A DNA stretch of 37,050 nucleotides from a virus. Shown one piece after another: positions 17,084 to 24,440 of the stretch. Position 1 is the stretch's first letter, and the number at the start of each line of letters is the position of its first letter. The notes beneath the pieces are model-generated. The model was not told the DNA's origin and made no database searches. It saw only the letters and a list, made by a program, of their open reading frames with translations. Location of the stretch: positions 1 to 37,050 of IMG/VR virus record IMGVR_UViG_3300027996_000087; one strand, written 5' to 3'. The translations under genes were made by a program, and so were the position numbers.

Positions 17084-17565
17084 AAATTATTCATTCTCTC
17101 TATCGTTTCGTAATAAAAGTCGATCTGATATTGAGGTGCTTCAGGACAATCATCCAAATCAATATCGTGGTTGCCTAAACCTTCGCCTGAGCGACTACAG
17201 ACAGTCCAATCTGATACCAAATCCTTTTCTACAGCATCAGAGATCAACTCAATCTCTTTATTCTTTATCTCATCATCAACATGTAAATACAATGGATTGA
17301 ATTTATCTATCAATACCATCAGCTTCCATTGATTATCTAAATGAATCTTAGCATAAGGCCATTTAGTATTCTTTCTTTCTCTATCCTTGAAAGATTTAGC
17401 TATTCTTCTAGGATGCCTTAATGGAGAAATTATTAATCCTTCATTAAGCTCTTTTCTATACTTATCCATTTCGTAAGTATGGAAGCCTGTAAAATCTTGA
17501 CCTTCTAAAATAACATTCCTAAGCAATCGCGTGCCGGAGTGCATTATTGAAGGAACAACTATCAA
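17053..17565 (-). CDS. Sulfotransferase-like P-loop protein
   Basis: The 170-aa protein opens MIVVPSIMHSGTRLLRNVIL. This resembles the PAPS-binding 5' phosphosulfate loop of sulfotransferases (R/H-S-G-T-T/R-x-L). About 45 residues on, IISPLRHPRRIAKSFKDRER resembles the 3' phosphate-binding motif (R-x-P-x-x-x-x-x-S). It is short for a sulfotransferase (usually 200-300), so the core is compact. It sits between portal and scaffold genes, with a 4-base overlap with the portal. It may modify a virion or host-surface component, or use another nucleotide. Family assignment is by motif only. Confidence 0.6.
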   Translation of the reverse strand: MIVVPSIMHSGTRLLRNVILEGQDFTGFHTYEMDKYRKELNEGLIISPLRHPRRIAKSFKDRERKNTKWPYAKIHLDNQWKLMVLIDKFNPLYLHVDDEIKNKEIELISDAVEKDLVSDWTVCSRSGEGLGNHDIDLDDCPEAPQYQIDFYYETIERMNNLWMRRENLKS

Positions 17566-19415
17566 TTCTTGCCGAACTCTTGGCGGTCTAATTCGCCTTC
17601 TTCAACTGCTGAGATGGCATTAAACTGATTAATCTCTGTTTGTTTCTGTTTAACATCAGCCTGAGCGTAGTTTTCTATAGTTTCAGAGCCTAATTTCTCT
17701 ATTTCAGCCTTTAATTTAGCATTTTCAAGCATCGCATTTTCCATCTGCATCTGCTGTAATTGTTGCTGCATAGGGTCAGGTGGTGCGTTAAATGTCGCAT
17801 CAATAGCGTCTTGAAGACCTTGTTTTGCAGGAATAGACGAATTATCAATAAATGCTTGTAATAAAACGCCTTTAGCAGGGCCATCAGGCACAACATTCAT
17901 GATATTAGCTATCTGCTGTTGCTCCATCTCTCTCGCCATTATCCCCATAGTTGAATAAGGGAGTAATTTGTAATCACCAAACGGGTATCTTTCAGGGTCA
18001 AACTGCTGATAACGCCAAACAGTCTTATTTATTAACGGCTTTAAGAAATCTATTTCAATATTGCGCATGGTTCGTTTATTTCGCTTAACTGACCCGCTTT
18101 GAATCATCGACATACCACTTGCCGTTTGATTTCGTGGCGATTGACCAATTGGTGTAGCAGAATCCATCTGACCGGTAGCCATTGTCAACATGCGCTCTAA
18201 ACTCGCCGCCTCACTATAAGTATGTGAAGACATTTCCCCAAAGTGCATAGGATTATAGGTTTGACGCGGATCACCATTACTTAATAGAGTTTTACCAGGT
18301 GCTACTTTAGGCTTAAAGCCTCTTGGTAGTCGGGTAGCGTCAATTGCCATCATAGGATGGATTGTTAGAGCTAATCCGTCTTGTCTTGCGCGTAATTCAG
18401 CATTTAATGCACGTTGAGAGTGGATTCCTTTCTCACCAATGCCTCGACCACAAAACCTATTTGGTACTGTGTCGTGTTGGTAGGCTATAAATGAGCGATC
18501 TTTATAAATAAAGGGATTTGGAACAGCTTTTAGTAGAGATTCACGATTACCAATGGTAACAATAGCCTCAACCATGTCGGTTTCATCAATATCATAGATA
18601 TCTTGAGCTAATTCTTGTGATAATTCATCATCATCTAATTTCATTAGCAGAACAGCAGGGACTAATCCGTGATATTCAATGATCTCAACCCTGTCTCCAG
18701 TGATTGATGATCTACTTTCGCCAAATGTACTTAAATCTTCATCATCTACAAATGATCCCAAAACAACATCTTTGTAAATGCCGTCTTCTATCTTCTTAAG
18801 AACGTCTATTTTTGGCTTAATTGGTGTATGTGCGCAACCAAGACCTTCGTTCACATTCCTTGCAGATGGATCTATTGCAAATTCAAATGGTGATACGGGT
18901 TCAGTTAGGACTTCAATTCGTGTTTTTTCTACAGGCTGACCGTTTTCAGATATGAATTCGGTCTTTTCAGATACGATTATCTTGGCTATTCCCGTTCCGT
19001 AGATAGCGCCATTTAGATAAGATTCTGAGATAGCAGAAGGAACTTTAGCCAGCTCCATGTCTTCAATTAATTGATCTCTTAAAGGCTCTACATCTTTTTT
19101 AAACTGATCGCTAAGATCGTCATCAATGTCTAGCCAGTATCTTTTATTAAAAGTAGCCTCTTCCATATCGGAAACAGCCATTTCAATTGCTTGAGGAAGT
19201 GCAGGGGAGATAAATCTTGATCGTTCAGAGTCACGTGTTTTAGAGTCAGAAGTCCAAATAGCCTTCCACTCTTTATATAGCTCTTTCCATAATGGCTCGT
19301 AATTATCTTTTCTGTGCTGTTCCCACGGCTCTACCGTACCGACAACCCAGCTTACAAGCTCATCATCAATCATTGATTGCGTTATTTCTGGTTTTTCCAC
19401 TAAATTCCCGTCCAC
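17562..19415 (-). CDS. Portal protein
   Basis: The 617-aa protein follows the large terminase (16-base overlap) and precedes the capsid genes, the canonical portal position. It contains YEPLWKELYKEWKAIWTSDS near the N-terminus and SERSRFISPALPQAIEMAVS. A C-terminal Gln/Met-rich helix follows (MQQQLQQMQMENAMLENAKL), a likely coiled-coil barrel of the kind seen in podovirus portals. It would form the dodecameric ring for DNA entry and exit. Length is at the upper end for portals. Confidence 0.85.
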   Translation of the reverse strand: MDGNLVEKPEITQSMIDDELVSWVVGTVEPWEQHRKDNYEPLWKELYKEWKAIWTSDSKTRDSERSRFISPALPQAIEMAVSDMEEATFNKRYWLDIDDDLSDQFKKDVEPLRDQLIEDMELAKVPSAISESYLNGAIYGTGIAKIIVSEKTEFISENGQPVEKTRIEVLTEPVSPFEFAIDPSARNVNEGLGCAHTPIKPKIDVLKKIEDGIYKDVVLGSFVDDEDLSTFGESRSSITGDRVEIIEYHGLVPAVLLMKLDDDELSQELAQDIYDIDETDMVEAIVTIGNRESLLKAVPNPFIYKDRSFIAYQHDTVPNRFCGRGIGEKGIHSQRALNAELRARQDGLALTIHPMMAIDATRLPRGFKPKVAPGKTLLSNGDPRQTYNPMHFGEMSSHTYSEAASLERMLTMATGQMDSATPIGQSPRNQTASGMSMIQSGSVKRNKRTMRNIEIDFLKPLINKTVWRYQQFDPERYPFGDYKLLPYSTMGIMAREMEQQQIANIMNVVPDGPAKGVLLQAFIDNSSIPAKQGLQDAIDATFNAPPDPMQQQLQQMQMENAMLENAKLKAEIEKLGSETIENYAQADVKQKQTEINQFNAISAVEEGELDRQEFGKN

Positions 19416-20686
19416 GAGTCTAAAGGCTCATATTCTTCAACATCAACGAATTGTGAGTAGTTTGTCGTAGCGATTTGATCTATATACGCTAACGAATCTA
19501 ACAAGTCGTCATGTGCCATAGGGTTAGGAAAATCCAATAATTGATCTATGAACGCACGATTCCAATGATCTTTCTTCAAGGTGATCCTACCATGCTCAAA
19601 TCTTCCTTGTAAAGCCCACAGTATCCGCTCAGTCTTCTTTTTACCACCATGACTTAACGGCTCGATGCGTGGATAGATGTTCATTCTACGCATTTGATCG
19701 TCTAAATAAGGCATAACAGCGTTCTTCAAAGAGCCTGACTCAATCCCTAAAGCGACAGGATGATAGTCTTTTGCTGCTTTTATAATTCTCATCGATGTCT
19801 CTCGAACATCCCATCTTCCATGAATAATGTCTACAACAAACCATCCTTTACTAGAGACCTCTACTACAGATATAGCAGTTTCATCGAGTTTTGCAATAGC
19901 TGACTTAACCATTCCAGCACCATCACCAAAGCCCGCTAAATCCACAGCAATGTAGACAGCGCCCACTTCATCGGCTTTTTCTTCTATTTTTAGATGTTCT
20001 TCTTTGAATGATCCACCACCGCCAGCAGCAAATGATGCTTCGTACTCTTGCCTAAAAGCTGACGCACTCATACTTAGTCGAGCAGCTTCTATCTCTTTAT
20101 TCTTTATATGGGGGTTATCCATCGAGTTGAAGTGAAATGCAGCCCATTCATCCGTTTCTTCTGACATCTTCCCTGCAAAACACCATAAATCATAAAAATG
20201 ATTCTTACCATCAGGTGTTCCTATAAACATAGCCCCACCTTCAACATCACTCAAAGCAGGTCTTATAATTAAATCCCATACTTCAGGCTTCATATCGGCG
20301 TATTCATCCATTACGACAAACGATAAACCAACACCACGTAATGTATCAGGTCGATCTGACCCACAAATCGTAATCGTTCTTCCATTAACTAACTTCAAGA
20401 CTCCGGTATTCTCTACAACACCTTCTATAACTCCTTCTCCCAACTCCTTAAGCATCTTCCACATGATCTTCTTGCCCTGCTGAAAGGTAGGTGCAACGTA
20501 AAATACTTCCTTAGACTTTAGATTATATCCATGCTCATTAGTCTCTTTAAGACCTTCTATAATAAGGGCTACAGCAGATAAATAGCTCTTACCGCCACGG
20601 CGTCCAGCAGCAGCTACCTTAAACCTTGCAGGGGAGTTAAATATCTCTAACTGCTTATCATGTAAGACGAAATTTAACTCAGGCAT
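19400..20686 (-). CDS. terL: Terminase large subunit
   Basis: The 428-aa packaging motor ATPase and nuclease has Walker A AAGRRGGKS at about residues 26-34. Walker B SFVVMDEYADM lies near residue 127, with the catalytic Glu after Asp. The C-terminal RNase H-like nuclease has YIAVDLAGFGDGAG (first Asp, about 248), GIESGS and HDDLLDSLAYI (final Asp). The start overlaps the upstream stop (TAATG). Packaging by headful would fit the circularly permuted assembly, but the sequence does not prove it. Confidence 0.92.
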   Translation of the reverse strand: MPELNFVLHDKQLEIFNSPARFKVAAAGRRGGKSYLSAVALIIEGLKETNEHGYNLKSKEVFYVAPTFQQGKKIMWKMLKELGEGVIEGVVENTGVLKLVNGRTITICGSDRPDTLRGVGLSFVVMDEYADMKPEVWDLIIRPALSDVEGGAMFIGTPDGKNHFYDLWCFAGKMSEETDEWAAFHFNSMDNPHIKNKEIEAARLSMSASAFRQEYEASFAAGGGGSFKEEHLKIEEKADEVGAVYIAVDLAGFGDGAGMVKSAIAKLDETAISVVEVSSKGWFVVDIIHGRWDVRETSMRIIKAAKDYHPVALGIESGSLKNAVMPYLDDQMRRMNIYPRIEPLSHGGKKKTERILWALQGRFEHGRITLKKDHWNRAFIDQLLDFPNPMAHDDLLDSLAYIDQIATTNYSQFVDVEEYEPLDSWTGI

Positions 20687-20976
20687 TAACCATCAAGCTC
20701 TTTTCTTAATGTCTCAATATTCTTCTTCCAATGAGCCTTCTTACCCTTTTGAGCAAAGTATCTTTCTCTCAACTCAGTTAGCTCAGGATTAATATCCTCC
20801 TTACTCTTACTAGATGCATCAGCGCCATACTTCATATAAGTAGCAGCCTTCTCATTAACTACAGGCTTATTAGCTAACTCCCATACATCCTTGCCATTGT
20901 TAATTATCCTCTCTGCACATGCTTCACTAGGACATTGCCTAACAGTACCAAATAACTTATGCCTGATCTTTATCAT
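20686..20976 (-). CDS. Small protein between terminase subunits, 96 aa
   Basis: The basic protein (MIKIRHKLFGTVRQCPSEAC) has two Cys near its N-terminus and a C-terminal charged helix (PELTELRERYFAQKGKKAHW). It is coupled to terS (4-base overlap) and terL (one base). Its position suggests an accessory packaging protein, but no family was recognised. Confidence 0.55.
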   Translation of the reverse strand: MIKIRHKLFGTVRQCPSEACAERIINNGKDVWELANKPVVNEKAATYMKYGADASSKSKEDINPELTELRERYFAQKGKKAHWKKNIETLRKELDG

Positions 20977-21305
20977 TCTTCTTCCTCAATTATCTCACCA
21001 TCTATAATATCAACACTAGGCTCAACACCCTGTACATTAATACTAATCTGAAACTTACCAGCATCTACCTTCTCAGTATCCACAACAGGGACAATACGAT
21101 CCATTATCATCTTAGCAGCAACCATATCGCCATCTAATGCCGCAGTAACCACCGCATTAAACACCTTTTCACCATCTACAATTAACCTATCCTCAAATCC
21201 TTCACGCATTGCCTCCTTAAATAAAGTCGTCTTATTCTTAGCACCTTTAGGCCGACCCATCTTGTTTTGATTATTCTTGCGAGTTTGGATTTGTAGCTCA
21301 GACAT
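20973..21305 (-). CDS. terS: Terminase small subunit
   Basis: The 110-aa protein has a basic N-terminus and the signature KMGRPKGAKNKTTLFKEAMR, common in small terminase and terS-like phage proteins. A helical segment (FNAVVTAALDGDMVAAKMIM) follows, then an acidic C-terminus (DIIDGEIIEEEE) that may contact the large subunit. It should bind the packaging site. It is the first gene of the late operon. The ribosome site AAGGAA is about 15 bases from the ATG, so the start is moderately certain; an ATG at codon 16 is the alternative. Confidence 0.75.
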   Translation of the reverse strand: MSELQIQTRKNNQNKMGRPKGAKNKTTLFKEAMREGFEDRLIVDGEKVFNAVVTAALDGDMVAAKMIMDRIVPVVDTEKVDAGKFQISINVQGVEPSVDIIDGEIIEEEE

Positions 21306-21381
21306 GTAACTAGTTGATTTCCTTAGAGTTTGTAGATAAATCCTAAATTTACCTTTCTCTTGTAATTTAATATTCCACTTA

Positions 21382-21410
21382 AGCTTAGTTATATCTAATC
21401 ACTTAGTCAA
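21382..21410 (-). promoter_or_regulatory. Candidate late promoter (leftward, terS)
   Basis: Minus-strand TTGACT (21410-21405), a 17-base spacer, then TAAGCT (21387-21382). The -35 is good, the -10 weak (3 of 6), as for a promoter needing an activator. It lies about 80 bases upstream of terS. Confidence 0.35.
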
Positions 21411-21538
21411 ACTTAATGTTGATTCTAGGTGTTGTTTTTTATCCTGTAATCAGATTTTGTGTTATATCCAACTACTCACACTACTCATATGCCCCTACCC
21501 CCTTACTTGCCCAAACGTTGCAATTTGCTATGCAATGT

Positions 21539-21553
21539 ATAACTAATAGTTAT
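21539..21553. repeat. Perfect palindrome ATAACTA-A-TAGTTAT
   Basis: A 7+1+7 inverted repeat centred on 21546 in the non-coding divergent region. The size and symmetry suit a dimeric regulator binding site. Confidence 0.5.
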
Positions 21554-21854
21554 GATTAAGCTGGTATGTATAAGTATTAGTAATGATTATTAAGATAAGA
21601 GACTACATATAACCATTAAGAGCTTTATCTCATTGTAACTATTAGAAGGTTATACGCTTATGATTCATTCTAAGGGGCTGTATGTATTAAGTGGTACTAA
21701 CATGTAGGTATAAGATCAAAACCTAGTAGTGTGTTGTACTGTTCAGTCTGCCTTGTTGTTCAGGCTATCATATATTGGGCCATAGTTGTATCCACCTATT
21801 ATCGTGCCAAGTATTACCGTTTGTCGGTTAGTGTTATTAAATAGCATATGTTAC

Positions 21855-21882
21855 TTGTGTTATTATTTAGTAGTGCTACTAT
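21855..21882 (+). promoter_or_regulatory. Candidate early rightward promoter with operator
   Basis: TTGTGT (21855-21860), a 16-base spacer, then TACTAT (21877-21882). The perfect inverted repeat TAGTAG-TG-CTACTA (21868-21881) covers the spacer end and the -10, so bound protein would block polymerase. The start would be about 35 bases before the first early gene. Confidence 0.45.
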
Positions 21883-21923
21883 TTAATCATACATTAAGTA
21901 AACAACCTTTAAGAGGGTACAAC

Positions 21924-22100
21924 ATGAAATACACACACATAGACACAAAACTAACAGAGCTACCAGTTATTCAGGTAGAGATTATTGAACCAGAACTAAT
22001 TATTATCGACCGACCCGAATGGCTGGACTGTGATCCTGAGACTGTAGCGGCTTTAGAGCTTGCTGACACTATTCATTACTTTCAACATCAAGCTATATAA
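21924..22100 (+). CDS. Early small protein, 58 aa
   Basis: Starts at the ATG behind AAGAGGG (6 bases). An upstream in-frame Met exists but has no ribosome site. The acidic protein alternates hydrophobic strands (LTELPVIQVEIIEPELIII) with an acidic helix. It is the first gene of the rightward early cluster. No family is recognised. Small acidic early proteins often target host enzymes, but that is only analogy. Confidence 0.65.
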   Translation: MKYTHIDTKLTELPVIQVEIIEPELIIIDRPEWLDCDPETVAALELADTIHYFQHQAI

Positions 22101-22111
22101 GGGGAGTTATT

Positions 22112-22315
22112 ATGCAAAACTGGTTCAATACATTAAATGAGGCGCTAGCAAGTGAAGGCTTACTTCATACATGGACTATTAATATGAGCCCTATTAGTTA
22201 TGGGGAAAACAGGCGCTACACTTATCTAGACAATTCTAAATATGGTCATTTAATAACTGTATTTAGAGAAACAGACGGCCGTTATGAGCGTCCAGTACAT
22301 TACGCAAGGGGATAA
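22112..22315 (+). CDS. Early small protein, 67 aa
   Basis: Ribosome site AAGGGGAG, 7 bases before ATG (MQNWFNTLNEALASEGLLHT). The protein is aromatic-rich, with YTYLDNSKYGHLITVFRETD resembling a small beta domain. Function unknown. It is 3 bases from the next gene. Confidence 0.6.
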   Translation: MQNWFNTLNEALASEGLLHTWTINMSPISYGENRRYTYLDNSKYGHLITVFRETDGRYERPVHYARG

Positions 22316-22317
22316 GC

Positions 22318-22527
22318 ATGAAAATATTCGACACAATTTATAACAGCTATGAAACAGAAGGCGGTCATAAAGGCGCTATTGATTATCTACGCGGCATGGC
22401 TTGGTGTGAAGTTGAAACAACTGAGCAACCAAAGCCATTACATAGCGACTATGTAGAGTCATATCAAGGTGTGGATTTGTACTACGACTATGCCGCAGAT
22501 TATTATTTTTTTACTGATGAAGCATAA
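22318..22527 (+). CDS. Early small acidic protein, 69 aa
   Basis: ATG at 22318 follows GGGGATAAGC. The protein is strongly acidic and tyrosine-rich (VDLYYDYAADYYFFTDEA at the end). Such acidic, aromatic small proteins include DNA mimics, but no match can be claimed. It belongs to the tightly spaced early cluster. Confidence 0.6.
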   Translation: MKIFDTIYNSYETEGGHKGAIDYLRGMAWCEVETTEQPKPLHSDYVESYQGVDLYYDYAADYYFFTDEA

Positions 22528-22537
22528 GGGAATTATT

Positions 22538-22753
22538 ATGAACACATACACAACAAACAGAGTGGCTAAGGGTATGTACGATGCACTATATCAGTCTAAT
22601 GGTTATGCAAGGCGAATAGGCTTTATAGTTGGCGGCAATGGCAAGTATTTATCTGAAAGAGCTAATAAATCACTAGGTTATTTTAGAAGTATTAAACAGG
22701 CGCTAAAAGCTATTGAATTAAATTTTGAATCAACTAATAAGACTATAGATTAA
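22538..22753 (+). CDS. Early small basic protein, 71 aa
   Basis: Starts at 22538 (MNTYTTNRVAKGMYDALYQS) behind AAGGGAA. A longer in-frame reading would run into the previous gene without a ribosome site. The protein is basic and mixed helix/strand, with GFIVGGNGKYLSERANKSLG. No family is recognised. Confidence 0.6.
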   Translation: MNTYTTNRVAKGMYDALYQSNGYARRIGFIVGGNGKYLSERANKSLGYFRSIKQALKAIELNFESTNKTID

Positions 22754-22763
22754 GGGGATAATC

Positions 22764-22940
22764 ATGACACAAGCAGACAACTATATAAAACAATATCCTG
22801 ATGCTAATGATTTAATGAACGCTATTAATTCGGAAATTGAGTGTATCCAGGATTATGAAAACGAAACCACATTCTATATATTTGATGATAATTCTAAAAT
22901 CATTATATGTAATGAAGATATAACAGTAGTCAATTATTAA
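22764..22940 (+). CDS. Early small acidic protein, 58 aa
   Basis: ATG at 22764 follows TAAGGGGATAATC, the same stop/ribosome-site block as its neighbours. The protein is MTQADNYIKQYPDANDLMNA followed by an acidic segment and an isoleucine-rich strand (SKIIICNEDITVVNY). No family is recognised. Spacing and ribosome site support it as a gene. Confidence 0.6.
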   Translation: MTQADNYIKQYPDANDLMNAINSEIECIQDYENETTFYIFDDNSKIIICNEDITVVNY

Positions 22941-22960
22941 GAAGTGACAAAGGGGAAACA

Positions 22961-23143
22961 ATGAATATTAAACCAATAGAAACAAATCAAGATACAAAAT
23001 GGTTTTATGTGGATGATGTTGTTTATGGCCTATCCGATGATAACAAACTGATTGACTGCGATGGGTTAAAAGTAGCTGAATCTTATAATCATCCATACCT
23101 AGATATATTAGACGCACTGATAAAGTTTAAGGGGGATTTATGA
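22961..23143 (+). CDS. Early small acidic protein, 60 aa
   Basis: ATG follows AAAGGGGAAACA. The protein is acidic with several Asp pairs (KWFYVDDVVYGLSDDNKLID). It overlaps the next gene by 4 bases. Function unknown. Confidence 0.6.
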   Translation: MNIKPIETNQDTKWFYVDDVVYGLSDDNKLIDCDGLKVAESYNHPYLDILDALIKFKGDL

Positions 23144-23337
23144 ATACAATATTTTACATGGTTTCAAGTGGATGCAATTCAAGGCATTTATTCGATGCAA
23201 AACCTTTTGATTTAAAAAGAGACGCTATTGATTATGCAAACAATCTTGTTAACTCAATAGCTTACAAGTTAACGCGGCATGAAGAGTCTAATGGCTTTAC
23301 AGTTGAGATCACAACTATAAAAGAGCGGATATTATGA
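23140..23337 (+). CDS. Early small protein, 65 aa
   Basis: Starts MNTIFYMVSSGCNSRHLFDA behind AAGGGGGAT. Likely an alpha/beta fold (DLKRDAIDYANNLVNSIAYK helix, then FTVEITTIKERIL). It overlaps the next gene by 4 bases. Function unknown. Confidence 0.6.
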   Translation: MNTIFYMVSSGCNSRHLFDAKPFDLKRDAIDYANNLVNSIAYKLTRHEESNGFTVEITTIKERIL

Positions 23338-23507
23338 TACTTAAAAAATTGGATTCAAATAAATACCCGTGTTTATTTTGCTTTTCAACAGAAAGGATTA
23401 TTGAAATAAAAACGCATAACAACTGTGTTATTCATATATGCGATAAATGCGCGGCATTGCTACATAAAGAAATAGACACAGCTTATAAAATACAGGGGTT
23501 TAAATGA
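23334..23507 (+). CDS. Early zinc-finger protein, 57 aa
   Basis: A 57-aa protein with C13-x2-C16 and C36-x2-C39 (CLFC and CDKC), a two-knuckle zinc-binding layout. The start overlaps the previous stop as ATGA, and the stop overlaps the next start. It may bind nucleic acid or a host protein. No specific family is recognised. Confidence 0.6.
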   Translation: MILKKLDSNKYPCLFCFSTERIIEIKTHNNCVIHICDKCAALLHKEIDTAYKIQGFK

Positions 23508-23692
23508 AAAATAACATCCAATTACGCAAGATCATAGATAAGCACGGACTAACCTCACAACAGATGGCTGATTTACTATGTGTAAGACTCGCTACGGTTA
23601 ACTCTTGGCGTCGTATGGCTAATACTACTGCTATGCCTGATGGTGCCTTTAAACTGCTTAAATGCTTAATTAAATTAGGAGAGCTAAAATGA
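23504..23692 (+). CDS. Cro/C1-type HTH regulator, 62 aa
   Basis: Residues about 15-37 (GLTSQQMADLLCVRLATVNS, WRR) form a typical XRE/Cro helix-turn-helix with flanking helices and no dimerisation domain, as in a Cro-like protein. The ATG follows CAGGGGTTTAA. It lies within the early cluster, so it may repress early transcription or control the switch to replication. The operator could be one of the palindromes upstream of the cluster. Confidence 0.75.
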   Translation: MKNNIQLRKIIDKHGLTSQQMADLLCVRLATVNSWRRMANTTAMPDGAFKLLKCLIKLGELK

Positions 23693-23943
23693 TTACAGAA
23701 TACATTATGCTAAATAACGCACGAATATATGCTGCTAAAGTCAATCGAGAATGTGCTAAACATGCTTTTGATCCAGATTATGGCTTTGCTAGTCATATCA
23801 CTGATAAAGATAAGCAAGACTATGCAGATAAAGAGCTTAAACTGGCTGAAGAGATTGAAAACGGCTTGCATGACAATAACTTTACAGTATGGCAAAGGAT
23901 GAACTACTTTTTAACCGGTGATTGCGTGGCTTTACTTCCTTAA
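23689..23943 (+). CDS. Early protein, 84 aa
   Basis: The charged helical protein starts MITEYIMLNNARIYAAKVNR, with an acidic middle (DKDKQDYADKELKLAEEIEN). The ribosome site TAGGAGAG lies about 8 bases before the ATG, which overlaps the upstream stop. No family is recognised. Confidence 0.6.
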   Translation: MITEYIMLNNARIYAAKVNRECAKHAFDPDYGFASHITDKDKQDYADKELKLAEEIENGLHDNNFTVWQRMNYFLTGDCVALLP

Positions 23944-23952
23944 GGGGGATTT

Positions 23953-23988
23953 ATGAATTTTATAATGAAGTTAGTGGGGTTATTATGA
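23953..23988 (+). CDS. 11-codon leader peptide
   Basis: ATG at 23953 follows TAAGGGGGATTT, one of the best ribosome sites of the cluster. It reads MNFIMKLVGLL and stops as ATGA on the start of the next gene. It may only couple translation, or it could be a real hydrophobic micropeptide. Confidence 0.35.
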   Translation: MNFIMKLVGLL

Positions 23989-24134
23989 AAATCTTTAGCT
24001 TTATAAGCTGGACTAAAAACGAATACAACGTCCGCTATAAACTTAATGTAAAAGCCAGAACTCTTAAACATGCTAAAGCCATTGCTATCAGATTAATGGA
24101 TAACCCTGTTTTTAATGGTCAAAAACCTATCTAA
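23985..24134 (+). CDS. Early small basic protein, 49 aa
   Basis: Starts MKIFSFISWTKNEYNVRYKL and overlaps the 11-codon peptide by 4 bases. The basic protein has a likely helix (ARTLKHAKAIAIRLMDNPVF) and is the last gene of the main cluster. A longer in-frame reading from 23922 lacks a proper start. Function unknown. Confidence 0.55.
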   Translation: MKIFSFISWTKNEYNVRYKLNVKARTLKHAKAIAIRLMDNPVFNGQKPI

Positions 24135-24147
24135 TTAGTCAATTTAA

Positions 24148-24178
24148 ACCCCTTTTCTTCCTGATTAGGGGTATTTAT
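24148..24178 (+). terminator. Weak terminator after early cluster
   Basis: ACCCCT (24148-24153) pairs with AGGGGT (24167-24172) around a 13-base loop, followed by ATTTATT. The stem is short and the U-tract broken, so termination may be partial. Confidence 0.35.
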
Positions 24179-24200
24179 TGACGTTTTCATCAATTCTTAC

Positions 24201-24240
24201 TTGATTTAGATCAATATATACTTACACTTATATTTATAAC
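24201..24240 (+). promoter_or_regulatory. FNR/ANR-type box with a -10
   Basis: TTGATTTAGATCAA (24201-24214) is an exact match to the FNR/ANR consensus TTGAT-N4-ATCAA. A TATAAC -10 (24235-24240) lies so that the box is centred about 40 bases upstream of the expected start, the class II activator position. It would drive the small gene at 24300. Confidence 0.45.
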
Positions 24241-24255
24241 AATAAATAAACAAAT

Positions 24256-24292
24256 GACTCAAAAGGTCTGTTTATCAATTTACTCAAAAGGT
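24256..24292 (+). repeat. Direct repeat ACTCAAAAGGT
   Basis: Two exact 11-base copies (24257-24267 and 24282-24292, within a base) lie in the leader of the small gene at 24300. The second forms its ribosome site, so the first may be a decoy or a regulator-binding duplicate. Confidence 0.4.
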
Positions 24293-24299
24293 GAAAGTT

Positions 24300-24440
24300 A
24301 TGATTACTAAATACACTATGCAAAAGGCTTTTCTATTAGCATCTGAATTACGTTCACAAGGTTTTACTGTTGAAGTAATAGCTGAAGGTGAACTGTTTAA
24401 AGTTCTTATTATTCAGTCTTATCTTTGTTTAGCTGCTTAA
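24300..24440 (+). CDS. Small protein, 46 aa, behind an FNR-type promoter
   Basis: Reads MITKYTMQKAFLLASELRSQ, then a beta-like C-terminal half (GFTVEVIAEGELFKVLIIQS). The ribosome site AAGGTGA is 6 bases before the ATG. It converges with the leftward gene ending at 24409, with 32 bases of overlap. It has its own candidate promoter, separate from the early cluster. No family is recognised. Confidence 0.55.
   Translation: MITKYTMQKAFLLASELRSQGFTVEVIAEGELFKVLIIQSYLCLAA

Larger units (their letters stand above)
21306..21923. other. Non-coding divergent region (late / early)
   Basis: This 618-bp AT-rich stretch lies between the divergent terS and early genes and holds no convincing gene. It contains a candidate leftward late promoter (21382-21410), a perfect 15-base palindrome (21539-21553), and a spaced 5-base inverted repeat (TTGCA...TGCAA near 21518-21535). 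Two copies of a motif with TTATGATT followed by GTATGTAT lie near 21551 and 21659. A rightward promoter with an operator-like inverted repeat is at 21855-21882. It could also hold the replication origin or packaging site, but nothing proves that. Confidence 0.6.
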
